A stretch of DNA of 64,000 nucleotides, from the NCBI GenBank assembly GCA_902506225.1, contig LR733345.1, positions 1,798,001-1,862,000 on the forward strand. The letters run 5' to 3'. Within the stretch, counting starts at the first letter, position 1, and each line of letters starts with the position of its first letter. The stretch is from Faucicola sp902506225 (GTDB lineage: Bacteria; Pseudomonadota; Gammaproteobacteria; Pseudomonadales; Moraxellaceae). The translations under genes and the position numbers were made by a program. A model generated the notes under the pieces. That model had not been told where the DNA came from, did no database searches, and saw nothing but the letters and a program-made list of their open reading frames with translations. Below are positions 8,313 to 16,357 of the stretch, piece after piece.

Positions 8313-9092
8313 TTATGGGTTCGGTGCGTTTGGCGGTGTGTTTGGTAACGCAAATCGCCAAGTAATCGGCTCGCCTTGATAACTAAAATTAAGCTCGATG
8401 CCGCGTGGTAACTGCTGATAAGGCGTCAAATCTATCCTGTTTTGCAAATTGCTATTTTTATCTGTTACGTTATCAGTCGGGTTGGGAATCGGATTGGTTG
8501 AAGCATTGGCTGTTTGATTGGTGTTTTTTTGCGCTTGTATTTGCTGTACCTTTTGCAGCGTGGCTTCATCTGGAAACACACTCACCGCGTCAGGCGTCAA
8601 TGCTCGCCAGCTGGCATCCTTGATACCTGTCAATAACACACTGGTTGCAGGGGTTTCGTTGTTGTCGTCTAACTGGTAAAAACGCCGTTTAGTCAGCGTT
8701 TCCCCCGCCACCGAATATTGTATTTTTGCTAGCATAGGTGACGGCTGATAACGCGGATCGGGCGCGGCAAAACGGATAAAACTTATTTGTGACGCATTTA
8801 ATACAAAGGTTGGCGTCATAGCGGAACTATTGGTCGATGCCGTATTATTGTCAGTCGCTGATAGGATTGGCACCGCCACATAATTGCTGGTTTGCGCCAA
8901 ATCTTGCGACAGCTGTAAATAAGCATAATCAAGCTGTGATAATGATTTTTGATGTTGGTAGCCGCGCTCGCGACTTTTGGTCAGACTATCCATAATCTGC
9001 CATCCCGCCAATGCCAGCATCGCAAAAATCACTAACGCAATCATCAGTTCGATTAAGGTAAAGCCTTGCTGGGATGTTTTATGCGGTGCCAT
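8313..9092 (-). CDS. gspJ: Type II secretion minor pseudopilin GspJ
   Basis: Minor pseudopilin of the tip complex. The ATG at 9092 gives a ten-residue leader, MAPHKTSQQG, then the processed N-terminus FTLIELMIALVIFAMLALAG with Glu+5. The frame stays open upstream to 9326, but that part lies inside gspI and would put ~78 unrelated residues before the leader, so I reject it. 259 residues. The body DSLTKSRERG..HQKSLSQLDYAYLQLSQDLAQTSNY matches GspJ. It starts 29 bp after gspI. A Gln/Asn/Thr-rich stretch (KNTNQTANASTNP) lies near the C-terminus. Confidence 0.88.
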   Translation of the reverse strand: MAPHKTSQQGFTLIELMIALVIFAMLALAGWQIMDSLTKSRERGYQHQKSLSQLDYAYLQLSQDLAQTSNYVAVPILSATDNNTASTNSSAMTPTFVLNASQISFIRFAAPDPRYQPSPMLAKIQYSVAGETLTKRRFYQLDDNNETPATSVLLTGIKDASWRALTPDAVSVFPDEATLQKVQQIQAQKNTNQTANASTNPIPNPTDNVTDKNSNLQNRIDLTPYQQLPRGIELNFSYQGEPITWRFALPNTPPNAPNP

Positions 9093-9121
9093 TGCAGCAG
9101 AGCAATGAATAGAAAAAGGGC

Positions 9122-9562
9122 TCACGGCGTTGTCCCCATATCCTTTACCAGCACCGCATCGATATCCACCACGTCTTTTTTTGCGCTGCCATCGACAATA
9201 GGTGCTACGCGAATATGAATGGGTTGGACAAAGCCTTGACTGGTTTGTATGATTTGCGGTGAGATAACCACTTGCCACTGACGGCCTTGCGAGGTGATTT
9301 GCCGAGTATCGGACGCCGCAAGCCAAGTTTTTTGTACTCGTAATTCTGCCAGCGTGTTTTGCGCCACATAATAGCCAAAGGTCCGTGTTTTCATGTTATC
9401 CACGGATTGCACATAACTGCGACTGGCTTGGCTCGCTGATATCGCAACTACCGCCAAAATCGCTAATGCCACCATGACTTCAAGTAACGTAAATCCTTGC
9501 TGATGCTGCTTGATAGCCAGTCTATTTAAGGTAGCCAGTCTATTTAAGGTGGCAATAGTCAT
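9122..9562 (-). CDS. gspI: Type II secretion minor pseudopilin GspI
   Basis: Small minor pseudopilin, 146 residues, which nucleates the GspI-J-K tip. Prepilin site QQG-FTLLEVMVALAILAVVA after residue 23, with Glu+5. The leader is longer than usual because it carries a perfect duplication of six residues (TLNRLA twice), produced by an 18-bp tandem repeat at 9515-9550. Its ATG overlaps the gspH stop by four bases (ATGA), showing translational coupling. The body EL(R)VQKTW...GRQWQVVISPQI fits GspI. Confidence 0.9.
   Translation of the reverse strand: MTIATLNRLATLNRLAIKQHQQGFTLLEVMVALAILAVVAISASQASRSYVQSVDNMKTRTFGYYVAQNTLAELRVQKTWLAASDTRQITSQGRQWQVVISPQIIQTSQGFVQPIHIRVAPIVDGSAKKDVVDIDAVLVKDMGTTP
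9515..9550. repeat. Perfect 18-bp tandem duplication in the gspI leader region
   Basis: Units 9515-9532 and 9533-9550 (agccagtctatttaaggt) are identical and in frame, duplicating six residues of the leader ahead of the prepilin cleavage site. A perfect copy suggests a recent event. Confidence 0.95.
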
Positions 9563-10221
9563 TTTGCCACCTCGATTGCCCCGGCTTGGTTGACGATGAT
9601 GGGATTGCCAACTGCAAAGGTTTGTTTGTCGGCATTAGTTTTTTGGATGCTGATTTGCACGGGTGTCGCCTCGCCTGTCCCAAACCACACCACAGGCGGT
9701 GCCTCGCTGCCGCTTAACCAGCTGGCGGTGGGTTGGGTATTTTGGGCGGCGTTAGTATTAAATGGGTTATCCAGTGGGCGGATTTTGACGTCAAGGTTGT
9801 CTGGCACATCCAGCGGTGGGATTTGTTTTTCTATCACCCATTGGGGTGGCGCAGGTTGTGAGGTTATGGCGGCATTGGCATTGCGAACAGCACTTTGAGA
9901 ATAGGAAAAGGCGTTTTCTAATTTAACCACTACTAGCTGATTGGGCGTGTCATTTTGCGGCAGTTTGATTGCCAACCCATAAGGCTGCATGCGTTCCGTT
10001 GATAACAAGCGTACATAATCAAGATTACTGGTGAGACGCTCATAAAACGCCGTGTTTCTACGATTTTCACTACCCCCTACCGATAAACTCATCATCCCAG
10101 CAAAAATAGATAAAATGACGATGACCACCATGATTTCGATTAAGGTAAACCCTTGTTGCCCACCCATCGCACTGGGTGCGGGCGTGAAAGTTTTACAAGA
10201 CCGACCAAATAGCAATCGCAT
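9559..10221 (-). CDS. gspH: Type II secretion minor pseudopilin GspH
   Basis: Minor pseudopilin linking the tip complex to the main pseudopilus. 220 residues from the ATG at 10221; prepilin site QQG-FTLIEIMVVIVILSIFAG after residue 24. A second ATG (codon 19, MGGQQG) would give a six-residue leader and may be the real start; I kept the longer form because no ribosome site separates them. The body GGSENRRNTAFYERLTSNLDYVRLLSTER matches GspH. First gene of gspH-I-J-K; the other type II secretion genes are not in this window. Confidence 0.86.
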   Translation of the reverse strand: MRLLFGRSCKTFTPAPSAMGGQQGFTLIEIMVVIVILSIFAGMMSLSVGGSENRRNTAFYERLTSNLDYVRLLSTERMQPYGLAIKLPQNDTPNQLVVVKLENAFSYSQSAVRNANAAITSQPAPPQWVIEKQIPPLDVPDNLDVKIRPLDNPFNTNAAQNTQPTASWLSGSEAPPVVWFGTGEATPVQISIQKTNADKQTFAVGNPIIVNQAGAIEVAK

Positions 10222-10288
10222 CGTTATGCACTCAGACAGAACAGGGATAGTTTATAAAGCTTAACCGGGGGTGATGATAGTTAACTAG

Positions 10289-10330
10289 TATTCTTTGACA
10301 TCTACTATTTGACACTTATTATTTGACATT
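10289..10330. repeat. 14-bp tandem repeat x3 across the 3' end of the TetR gene
   Basis: Units 10289-10302, 10303-10316 and 10317-10330 share the form tattatttgacatt with a few differences. The last unit contains the stop codon of the TetR gene (complement of 10319-10321); the other two are untranslated. Confidence 0.8.
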
Positions 10331-11020
10331 GCGCAGCGTCAGGCTTGACTCAGTCTGTGAATTTGCCGTATGAGTAGCAGCGTTTGATTGACTCGCGCCA
10401 GTAGGCGCATCGACTGATTGCACCGCAGCAGGGTATTGCTTGGGAATGTCTAAAATATGCTGAACCAAGGCAAAACGTAAAGTATCGCGGCGACCGAGAT
10501 AGCGTTGGTAAAAACTAGAATTCAGCAGTCCTGCACCACCTTGACCCATCGCCCAAATGGTTGACAGATAGTCTCGGGTACTCATGGTACTGTGTAGCGA
10601 TTGCAGGTATTCAGCCGTGGTATTGATTAATCGCTTCATGCGTTCACGGCGAATTTCATACAACTGCGAAAAAAGCTTATTAAGCCCTACAGCAGAATTG
10701 GCTAAGCGTTCTTCGATTTGGTTGAGTAATATGGCTTTTTGCGGATTGATCAGTTGAAACAGGGTAAGACGTGCCACACCTGCGGCAGGACAATCGCCGA
10801 CTTCGCTCAGCGCAAGTAGTTGTTGCTCATGACGGATAATGATGCGTAAAAACAATTCATCTTTGCTGGTAAAATGCTTGTATAGCGTACCTTTGGCTAG
10901 GTCTAGCTGCTCGGCTAGACTATCTAGGGTGATATCGCCTTCCCCAGACTCTAATAGCAACTGCTCGGCAACTGCCAATATGACTTCTTCACGATTTTTG
11001 AATTGTTGTTGACGACTCAT
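10319..11020 (-). CDS. TetR/AcrR family transcriptional regulator
   Basis: One-component repressor-type regulator, 233 residues. The N-terminal helix-turn-helix (about 8-55) is clear: ILAVAEQLLLESGEGDITLDSLAEQLDLAKGTLYKHFTSKDELFLRII, with the LAKGTLYKHF recognition helix. The C-terminal ligand domain is not assignable to a subfamily; the last ~35 residues are Ser/Thr/Ala-rich and probably disordered. The ATG at 11020 has ggag nine bases upstream. It stands alone between tatD (253 bp of DNA with AT-rich duplications) and gspH. Ligand and targets are unknown. Confidence 0.85.
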   Translation of the reverse strand: MSRQQQFKNREEVILAVAEQLLLESGEGDITLDSLAEQLDLAKGTLYKHFTSKDELFLRIIIRHEQQLLALSEVGDCPAAGVARLTLFQLINPQKAILLNQIEERLANSAVGLNKLFSQLYEIRRERMKRLINTTAEYLQSLHSTMSTRDYLSTIWAMGQGGAGLLNSSFYQRYLGRRDTLRFALVQHILDIPKQYPAAVQSVDAPTGASQSNAATHTANSQTESSLTLRNVK

Positions 11021-11099
11021 TGATTACTCCATCAGTCTGTTCTAGTAGCCCCTATTGTTGACGAGACCCGTTACATCAACCCATCTACGCACAACTGTT

Positions 11100-11127
11100 A
11101 AATGATAAAAAATAAATGATAAAAAAA
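11100..11127. repeat. 14-bp AT-rich tandem duplication upstream of the TetR gene
   Basis: aaatgataaaaaat (11100-11113) followed by aaatgataaaaaaa (11114-11127). The rest of the 11021-11293 gap contains further cgcttaataac-like copies but no gene. Confidence 0.6.
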
Positions 11128-11293
11128 TGCCCGCTTAATAACTTTGCATAGTAACCCAGCTTAATGACCTCGCTTAATAACATAAGAGCAAGGTTGCTAC
11201 GTATGATACATGACTGATGAGTCATTGCCAAATGTTTTATCACATAAATTTTATTACCTACTTAATAAATTATAAAGATTTCGTTAACTATAT

Positions 11294-12079
11294 TTAAGCA
11301 TACTGATGTAATAATGCATCAAAATTTTGATGGGTTAAGTGCGCGAACTCATCCACTGGCATGCCATAATGTTTGGCGAGAAAATCCGCCACATAGGGCA
11401 CAAAAGCAGGCTCGTTAGATTTACCGCGTTTGGGCACCGGCGCGAGATATGGGCTGTCCGTTTCAATCAAAATGCGATCTCTAGGCAGTTTTTTCGCCAC
11501 TGCTTGTAATTCAGTGGCATTTTTAAAGGTTACAATACCTGATAAAGAAATATAAAAACCCAAGTCCAATGCTTTTTTGGCGGTCTCATAATCTTCCGTA
11601 AAGCAATGAATAATACCATGCTCGGCTTTTTCTGCTTTTAATAAATCCAACGTATCGTGTTTCGCCTCACGGGTATGGACGATAATGGGTTTTTTTAGGT
11701 GTTGACTGGCGTGGATATGGCGGGCAAAGCTGGCTTTTTGTTCTATGCTGTTTTCTGTTGACCAATAATAATCTAGCCCCGTCTCGCCAATCGCCCAAAC
11801 ATGCGGCTGATTTGCCATTTCAACGAGTGTCTCAACCGTTGCACTCTTTAGCATCGCAATGTCTTCGCAGGGATGCACGCCCACACTCATCCCCAACGTC
11901 AGCCCGTCAATTTTCGTATTGATAATCTCATAAATAGCATCGTATTCATCTAACTCACACATAATCGCCATAATCCGCTGCACATTGGCATCCTTGGCGG
12001 CTTGTAAGGCTTGACAGATATCACCTTGATATTTTTCTAAATCCAAACGGTTTAGATGCGCATGGGTATCGGTAAACAT
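11294..12079 (-). CDS. TatD family metal-dependent hydrolase (YcfH type)
   Basis: Cytoplasmic TIM-barrel metal hydrolase; TatD-family proteins are 3'-5' DNases and some are D-aminoacyl-tRNA deacylases. 261 residues, standard length. Metal ligands are visible in order: the THAHLN HxH near the start, IGETGLDYYW, IVHTREAKHDT, GIIHCFTED, and ILIETDSPYLAPVPKRGK. The ATG at 12079 is preceded by agaga. It lies 78 bp after hemW and is probably co-transcribed with it. Confidence 0.92.
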   Translation of the reverse strand: MFTDTHAHLNRLDLEKYQGDICQALQAAKDANVQRIMAIMCELDEYDAIYEIINTKIDGLTLGMSVGVHPCEDIAMLKSATVETLVEMANQPHVWAIGETGLDYYWSTENSIEQKASFARHIHASQHLKKPIIVHTREAKHDTLDLLKAEKAEHGIIHCFTEDYETAKKALDLGFYISLSGIVTFKNATELQAVAKKLPRDRILIETDSPYLAPVPKRGKSNEPAFVPYVADFLAKHYGMPVDEFAHLTHQNFDALLHQYA

Positions 12080-12157
12080 ATCATTCTCTTTTTTTAATTA
12101 ATTGACGCTTAAATAAGGCTGCGGCGCATAAATTCAATCAAATGCACCGTCAAAGCG

Positions 12158-13306
12158 TTAATCATCGGGTAAAAATTCTTGCAGCACTTGGTTTAAAAAT
12201 AAAAACCCTTGCGCTGTGCAGTGGATATGGTCACCGCTTAACTCAACCAAACCACGATTGTGTAGTTTTATCAATTGCGGCTCAATGACTGACCATGCCA
12301 AGCCTGTTCTTTCTGTCCAAAAATGTTTGGGCACGCCATTTTTTAGCCGCAGCCCATTCATCATAAATTCAAACGGTAAATCAGACGGCTCGATGGCTTG
12401 CCAACCTATCGCCGACTGATTAACCCTATAATCTTTTGGTAAGCGAGATTTGCTAAACCGGTAAATGCCGTCAGGCCGCGTGACTTTACCATGCGCGCCT
12501 GCCCCAATCGCCAAATAATCGCCAAACTGCCAATAGTTGAGATTATGCTGACTGGGCTGAAAATCCGCCTGTCTTGACCATGCGGACACCTCGTATTGCA
12601 CAAACCCATTGGCCTTCAAAAGCTGAGCGCCTTGCTCAAAAATATCCACCAATATCTCGTCATCGGGCAAAATCGGCGTATTGCGATAAAACACGGTATT
12701 GGGCTCAATGGTGAGCTGATACCACGAAATATGTGAAACGCCCAAATCAATCGCTTGCTGCAAATCGCTCAAGGCGTCTGTCAGTGTTTGGTTGGGCAAG
12801 CCATGCATTAGGTCGACATTTAACTTTTTAAACCCTGCTTGCTGGGCATTGGCAATAGCTAAAAGCGCTTGCTGCGGGTTATGAATCCGCCCCAAGGCAG
12901 CAAGTTTTTGGGTTTGAAAACTTTGTACGCCAAGCGACAACCGATTGATACCAACCGCTAGATACTCATGAAATGGCGCATGCTCCACGGTAGCAGGATT
13001 GGCTTCCATGGTGATTTCACAATCGTGAGTGAGTGTTAACTGAGCCTTGATACCCGCAAAAAGCTGCTGATATTGCGCAATGGGTAGTAGCGATGGCGTG
13101 CCGCCCCCAATAAAAATACTGGCTATCTTGCGCCCTTGTACCAAGCTTAGCTGAGTTTTTAAATCGTCTAATAAGGCATCGACATAGCCTACAAAATCAA
13201 TCGGTGTACGGCTTTCATGTGAGTTAAAATCACAATACGGGCATTTTTTAACACACCAAGGAATATGGATATAAAGCGATAAAGGGATAAGGTTTGGATT
13301 TGGCAT
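12158..13306 (-). CDS. hemW: HemW radical SAM heme chaperone
   Basis: Formerly annotated as oxygen-independent coproporphyrinogen III oxidase; HemW-type proteins bind and hand on heme. 382 residues. The radical SAM cluster CVKKCPYCDFNSH lies at about residues 18-30, with IFIGGGTPSLL next and the HemW-like spacing that distinguishes it from HemN. The C-terminal FEFMMNGLRL and the final winged-helix-like part are present. The ATG at 13306 follows SLYIHIPWC logic, with no strong ribosome site. Divergent from the lipoprotein gene at 13505. Confidence 0.93.
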   Translation of the reverse strand: MPNPNLIPLSLYIHIPWCVKKCPYCDFNSHESRTPIDFVGYVDALLDDLKTQLSLVQGRKIASIFIGGGTPSLLPIAQYQQLFAGIKAQLTLTHDCEITMEANPATVEHAPFHEYLAVGINRLSLGVQSFQTQKLAALGRIHNPQQALLAIANAQQAGFKKLNVDLMHGLPNQTLTDALSDLQQAIDLGVSHISWYQLTIEPNTVFYRNTPILPDDEILVDIFEQGAQLLKANGFVQYEVSAWSRQADFQPSQHNLNYWQFGDYLAIGAGAHGKVTRPDGIYRFSKSRLPKDYRVNQSAIGWQAIEPSDLPFEFMMNGLRLKNGVPKHFWTERTGLAWSVIEPQLIKLHNRGLVELSGDHIHCTAQGFLFLNQVLQEFLPDD

Positions 13307-13504
13307 TAATTAGTAACTAATTCATTTGATTGATAATTTAACACGCTATAGCCAATAATTTTTTGATGATAATCGTTACTATTTGGCTATACTTTAAAAA
13401 ATAACAATGGTAGCATAGCCCCAAACTTTTATTTTGATTTTATTTAATAATTTATCGCTATTTGTTATTGCTATTTCATCTATTATCAAGGAAGGATTGT
13501 CATC

Positions 13505-14593
13505 ATGTCATATAGCCAAGCGCCTGATAAAAAAGCGTCTTGTAAAAAAGCGCCATCATGTAAAAAGGCGTCTTATAAAAAAGCGTCTTATAAAATAGGC
13601 ATGCTAACTGCGCTCACCATCGCCCTATCTGCGTGTGGCGGCTCAGGTAGTGAGACTGTCGACAATGCCCTAAACGATGCCAACGATAGTTATAAAAACA
13701 TTGCAACGGATGTCCGCGCTGCCTACAAAAAAGTCGAGGATAAATTAACCAATAAAGAAAAAAGCATGGCAGAGATTTTACAAAGTATCTTTTTGCCCGA
13801 AGACAGCTTAGATAATTTTTTGGACAAAATCACCCCAGAAGGCGGTAAAGGGGGCTTGTATGTTGGCTATTTTGTAGAAGACAACGACAACGAGCCCAAT
13901 GATAGCGACCTAGGTGTGGTGTATTTTGATATTGGCAATGATTATGCTGCCTCGGTGTATGGTCAAATGAGCTATCAACAAAAAACTTGCCAAGACCCAA
14001 ACACCTTAACCACAGAAAGAATCTCTATTAAAACTGACGAAGCGATCGTTGGTGTGCTGTCTGGCACACTCGACCCAGCAGCAAAATTTGATAATACGGT
14101 CCTTAAATTTTTACAGTTTGACGAATTAAAAACGTCTGTGGCGGGCATGCCATTTAATGGTGATTATGATAGCCATCACGATTATTGGGATGGTCAATAT
14201 AGTTATGAGGTGGGTGTCGATTTTGGCAGAGAATTATCTGACAATAAAGATGGCTGTGATGTCAACTATACCTTAGGCGGCGATGGCGATTTTAAAGTAT
14301 TGCCACTCACTGCTACTGTCGGCAATTTAGGCGTTAATCTCACGGGAACAGGTAGTACCTTAAACCTCAATTGGACTGCGCCTCCCAGCACCGCTCGCAC
14401 GCTTGTCACCCAAATCAACTTAGATAAAGCCACTGACCGCGGTATGGGTTTTGTACGCACTAACCAATTAACCTATGGCACTACTTTTACACCCTTTGTG
14501 GATGCCACCAAAGCCAATTACGCGTTTGTGGTACAAACCTTTGATGCGACCAATAAACTCATAGGCTATCAAGCCATGATTAAAGCGCTTTAA
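13505..14593 (+). CDS. Putative lipoprotein of unknown function
   Basis: 362-residue secreted lipoprotein candidate. The ATG at 13505 has an excellent aaggaagga ribosome site. A very basic, repetitive N-region (DKKAS, CKKAP, CKKAS, YKKAS) leads into a hydrophobic segment and the lipobox LSAC, making Cys44 the likely lipidated residue. Without the repeats, a Met at codon 33 would give a normal-length signal. The mature part is Asp/Asn-rich (YFVEDNDNEPNDSDLGVVYFDIGND) and ends in a beta-rich region; a few Cys could form disulfides. I recognise no family. It stands alone, with its own terminator at 14607-14653. Confidence 0.7.
   Translation: MSYSQAPDKKASCKKAPSCKKASYKKASYKIGMLTALTIALSACGGSGSETVDNALNDANDSYKNIATDVRAAYKKVEDKLTNKEKSMAEILQSIFLPEDSLDNFLDKITPEGGKGGLYVGYFVEDNDNEPNDSDLGVVYFDIGNDYAASVYGQMSYQQKTCQDPNTLTTERISIKTDEAIVGVLSGTLDPAAKFDNTVLKFLQFDELKTSVAGMPFNGDYDSHHDYWDGQYSYEVGVDFGRELSDNKDGCDVNYTLGGDGDFKVLPLTATVGNLGVNLTGTGSTLNLNWTAPPSTARTLVTQINLDKATDRGMGFVRTNQLTYGTTFTPFVDATKANYAFVVQTFDATNKLIGYQAMIKAL
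13526..13588. repeat. 15-bp tandem repeat x4 in the lipoprotein signal region
   Basis: Units 13526-13540, 13541-13555, 13559-13573 and 13574-13588 are near tataaaaaagcgtct; a 3-base insertion (13556-13558) separates the second and third and keeps frame. They encode repeated x-KKAS pentapeptides that lengthen the basic N-region of the signal peptide. Confidence 0.9.
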
Positions 14594-14606
14594 AAGCTCT
14601 TGTTAA

Positions 14607-14653
14607 AAAAAAGCCTTTATCAAATTGTGGCGACATTTGATAAAGGCTTTTTT
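14607..14653 (+). terminator. Terminator of the lipoprotein gene
   Basis: A perfect 19-bp stem, 14607-14625 with 14635-14653, A-rich on the left arm and ending in a T-run. Confidence 0.9.
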
Positions 14654-14802
14654 ATGTTGATGCTATCACAATCAAACGCTAACTTTTTTGACCTGTTAAT
14701 TTGCTAACCTGTTTAACAATAAATTAAACAATAAAAAATCATGCCGCAAAATCTGTTAAACTGCCGCCTTTATTGAATTTTCAACGAATATTTGGTCATT
14801 AC

Positions 14803-16173
14803 ATGCTGTCAGCTATTGCTCGTCAAGACTTAAAACAATTATTTGTCTTGACCTTACCTATTTTAATCACCCAGATTTGCCAGTCAGGGCTCGCCTTGGT
14901 CGATACCTTACTCGCAGGTCAAGTCTCCGCGCTAGATTTATCGGGCGTGGCAATCGGCGCGGGTATTTGGATGCCCACGTTTTTGCTAGCAGTTGGTATT
15001 TTGCTTGCCACCACGCCATTGATTGGGGAAGCGATTGGTCAACAGCAACTACAAAAAGTGCCGTTTATTACCCAGCAATCGCTGTGGCTGGCGCTTATCA
15101 TTGGTATTATAGGGTTTGTGGCGGTTAATCAGCTGCATTATTTGTTTGATTGGATGAAGGTACCGAAAGATATTCAGCATATCGCGCAAAAATTCTTGTT
15201 TGGTATCTCTTTTGGGTTTCCTGCAGTCTGTCTATATACCTCGCTGCGCTGCTACACCGAAAGCTTAAAACATCCCACCGTGGTCATGGTGATTAGCCTG
15301 ATTGGTTTGATTTTAAATGTGCCGCTCAGCTATGCGTTTATTCATGGCGTCACCCTCGGTGAAACTGTGCTAATTCCTGCTATGGGCGGTGCGGGCTGTG
15401 GTTTTGCCTCTGGGATTGCGTTATGGATAAATTTACTGATGCTGGTAAGCTATTTGACTTTGAGCCCCCAGTCAGATTTTGCCAATCAACGCTTTTTTGC
15501 CAATTTTGCCGGCATGGATGTTGCTCAGTTGCGTCAGCAATTATCGATTGGTATTCCCATTGGCATGTCGATTTTTTTTGAAGTGAGCGCGTTTAGTCTA
15601 GCTTCCATTATCATCAGCCCACTGGGTGAAATCGCGGTGGCAAGCCATCAGGTAGCGTTGACGATTTCATCGCAGTTATTTATGTTCCCGTTTTCAGTCG
15701 CGATGGCGCTCACCATCATGGTGTCAAATCGCTATGGCGCCAAAGATTACCGAGAGCTTAAACGCATCAAGCTCATCGGCATTGCCGTAGCCACGTCATT
15801 TGCGGTGATTAGCATGTTGTTAACTGCCATTTTTCGGCAAGCCCTGCCAACTTTCTTTAGTGAAAATCCCCAAGTGATTCAGCAAGCCGCGCTGTTGTTA
15901 TGGTTTGCCACCGTGTATCAGTTGTTTGATGCCTGGCAGGTCAATTTTGCGGGAATTTTGCGCGGTATGCAAGATACCACAGTGCCGATGTTTATCACCT
16001 TGTTTTGCTATTGGGTGGTGGCGATTCCGCTGGGTACCTATTTGGTGCGCCATACCGATATGGGGGCTAAAGGGTTTTGGATCGCGCTGGTTGCAGCGCT
16101 GGGATTGGCGTCACTGCTGTTAGGAACGCGTTTATTACGTCAGCAAAAACGCTTAAAAATGGCTTGGCTATAG
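14803..16173 (+). CDS. MATE family efflux transporter (NorM-like)
   Basis: Inner-membrane cation-coupled exporter of the multidrug and toxin extrusion family. The 456 residues form two bundles of six membrane segments. LTLPILITQICQSGLALVDTLLAGQVSALDLSGVAIG is the classic MATE N-terminal repeat, and SIGIPIGMSIFFEVSAFSLASIII the second. The frame extends to a TTG at 14773, but the first ATG at 14803 (MLSAIARQ) matches the usual MATE start; the ribosome site is weak. Ends in a basic QQKRLKMAW. Substrates cannot be inferred. Convergent with cysK. Confidence 0.9.
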   Translation: MLSAIARQDLKQLFVLTLPILITQICQSGLALVDTLLAGQVSALDLSGVAIGAGIWMPTFLLAVGILLATTPLIGEAIGQQQLQKVPFITQQSLWLALIIGIIGFVAVNQLHYLFDWMKVPKDIQHIAQKFLFGISFGFPAVCLYTSLRCYTESLKHPTVVMVISLIGLILNVPLSYAFIHGVTLGETVLIPAMGGAGCGFASGIALWINLLMLVSYLTLSPQSDFANQRFFANFAGMDVAQLRQQLSIGIPIGMSIFFEVSAFSLASIIISPLGEIAVASHQVALTISSQLFMFPFSVAMALTIMVSNRYGAKDYRELKRIKLIGIAVATSFAVISMLLTAIFRQALPTFFSENPQVIQQAALLLWFATVYQLFDAWQVNFAGILRGMQDTTVPMFITLFCYWVVAIPLGTYLVRHTDMGAKGFWIALVAALGLASLLLGTRLLRQQKRLKMAWL

Positions 16174-16311
16174 AATAGCCTAAAAAGAAAAACAATCGAC
16201 AATGATTAAAAAGTCGCTTAGGCTATTTATTGTGGGATATTCGTTACGAGTCATGGGTTGATGACTATGTTTAGGGTGTTAAACCGATGATTTTTATATA
16301 GATTTTAAAGT

Positions 16312-16339
16312 AAAAAAGGGCGAACTAACGCCCTTTTTT
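16312..16339. terminator. Bidirectional terminator between the MATE gene and cysK
   Basis: Perfect 11-bp stem aaaaaagggcg (16312-16322)/cgccctttttt (16329-16339), with A/T runs on both sides. A second, longer stem, aatagcctaa/ttaggctatt (16174-16183 with 16218-16227), lies just after the MATE stop. Confidence 0.85.
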
Positions 16340-16357
16340 ATCATTCATGAAAGCTTG

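Noticed and set aside
8287..8361. Upstream extension of gspK from a TTG
   Set aside because: It overlaps gspJ and the ATG at 8286 gives the expected leader.
9093..9326. Upstream extension of gspJ
   Set aside because: It lies within gspI in another frame and would put ~78 unrelated residues ahead of the prepilin leader.
7063..10221. Type IV pilus minor pilins (FimT/PilV/PilW/PilX)
   Set aside because: The order H-I-J-K, the large GspK body and its missing Glu+5 point to type II secretion.
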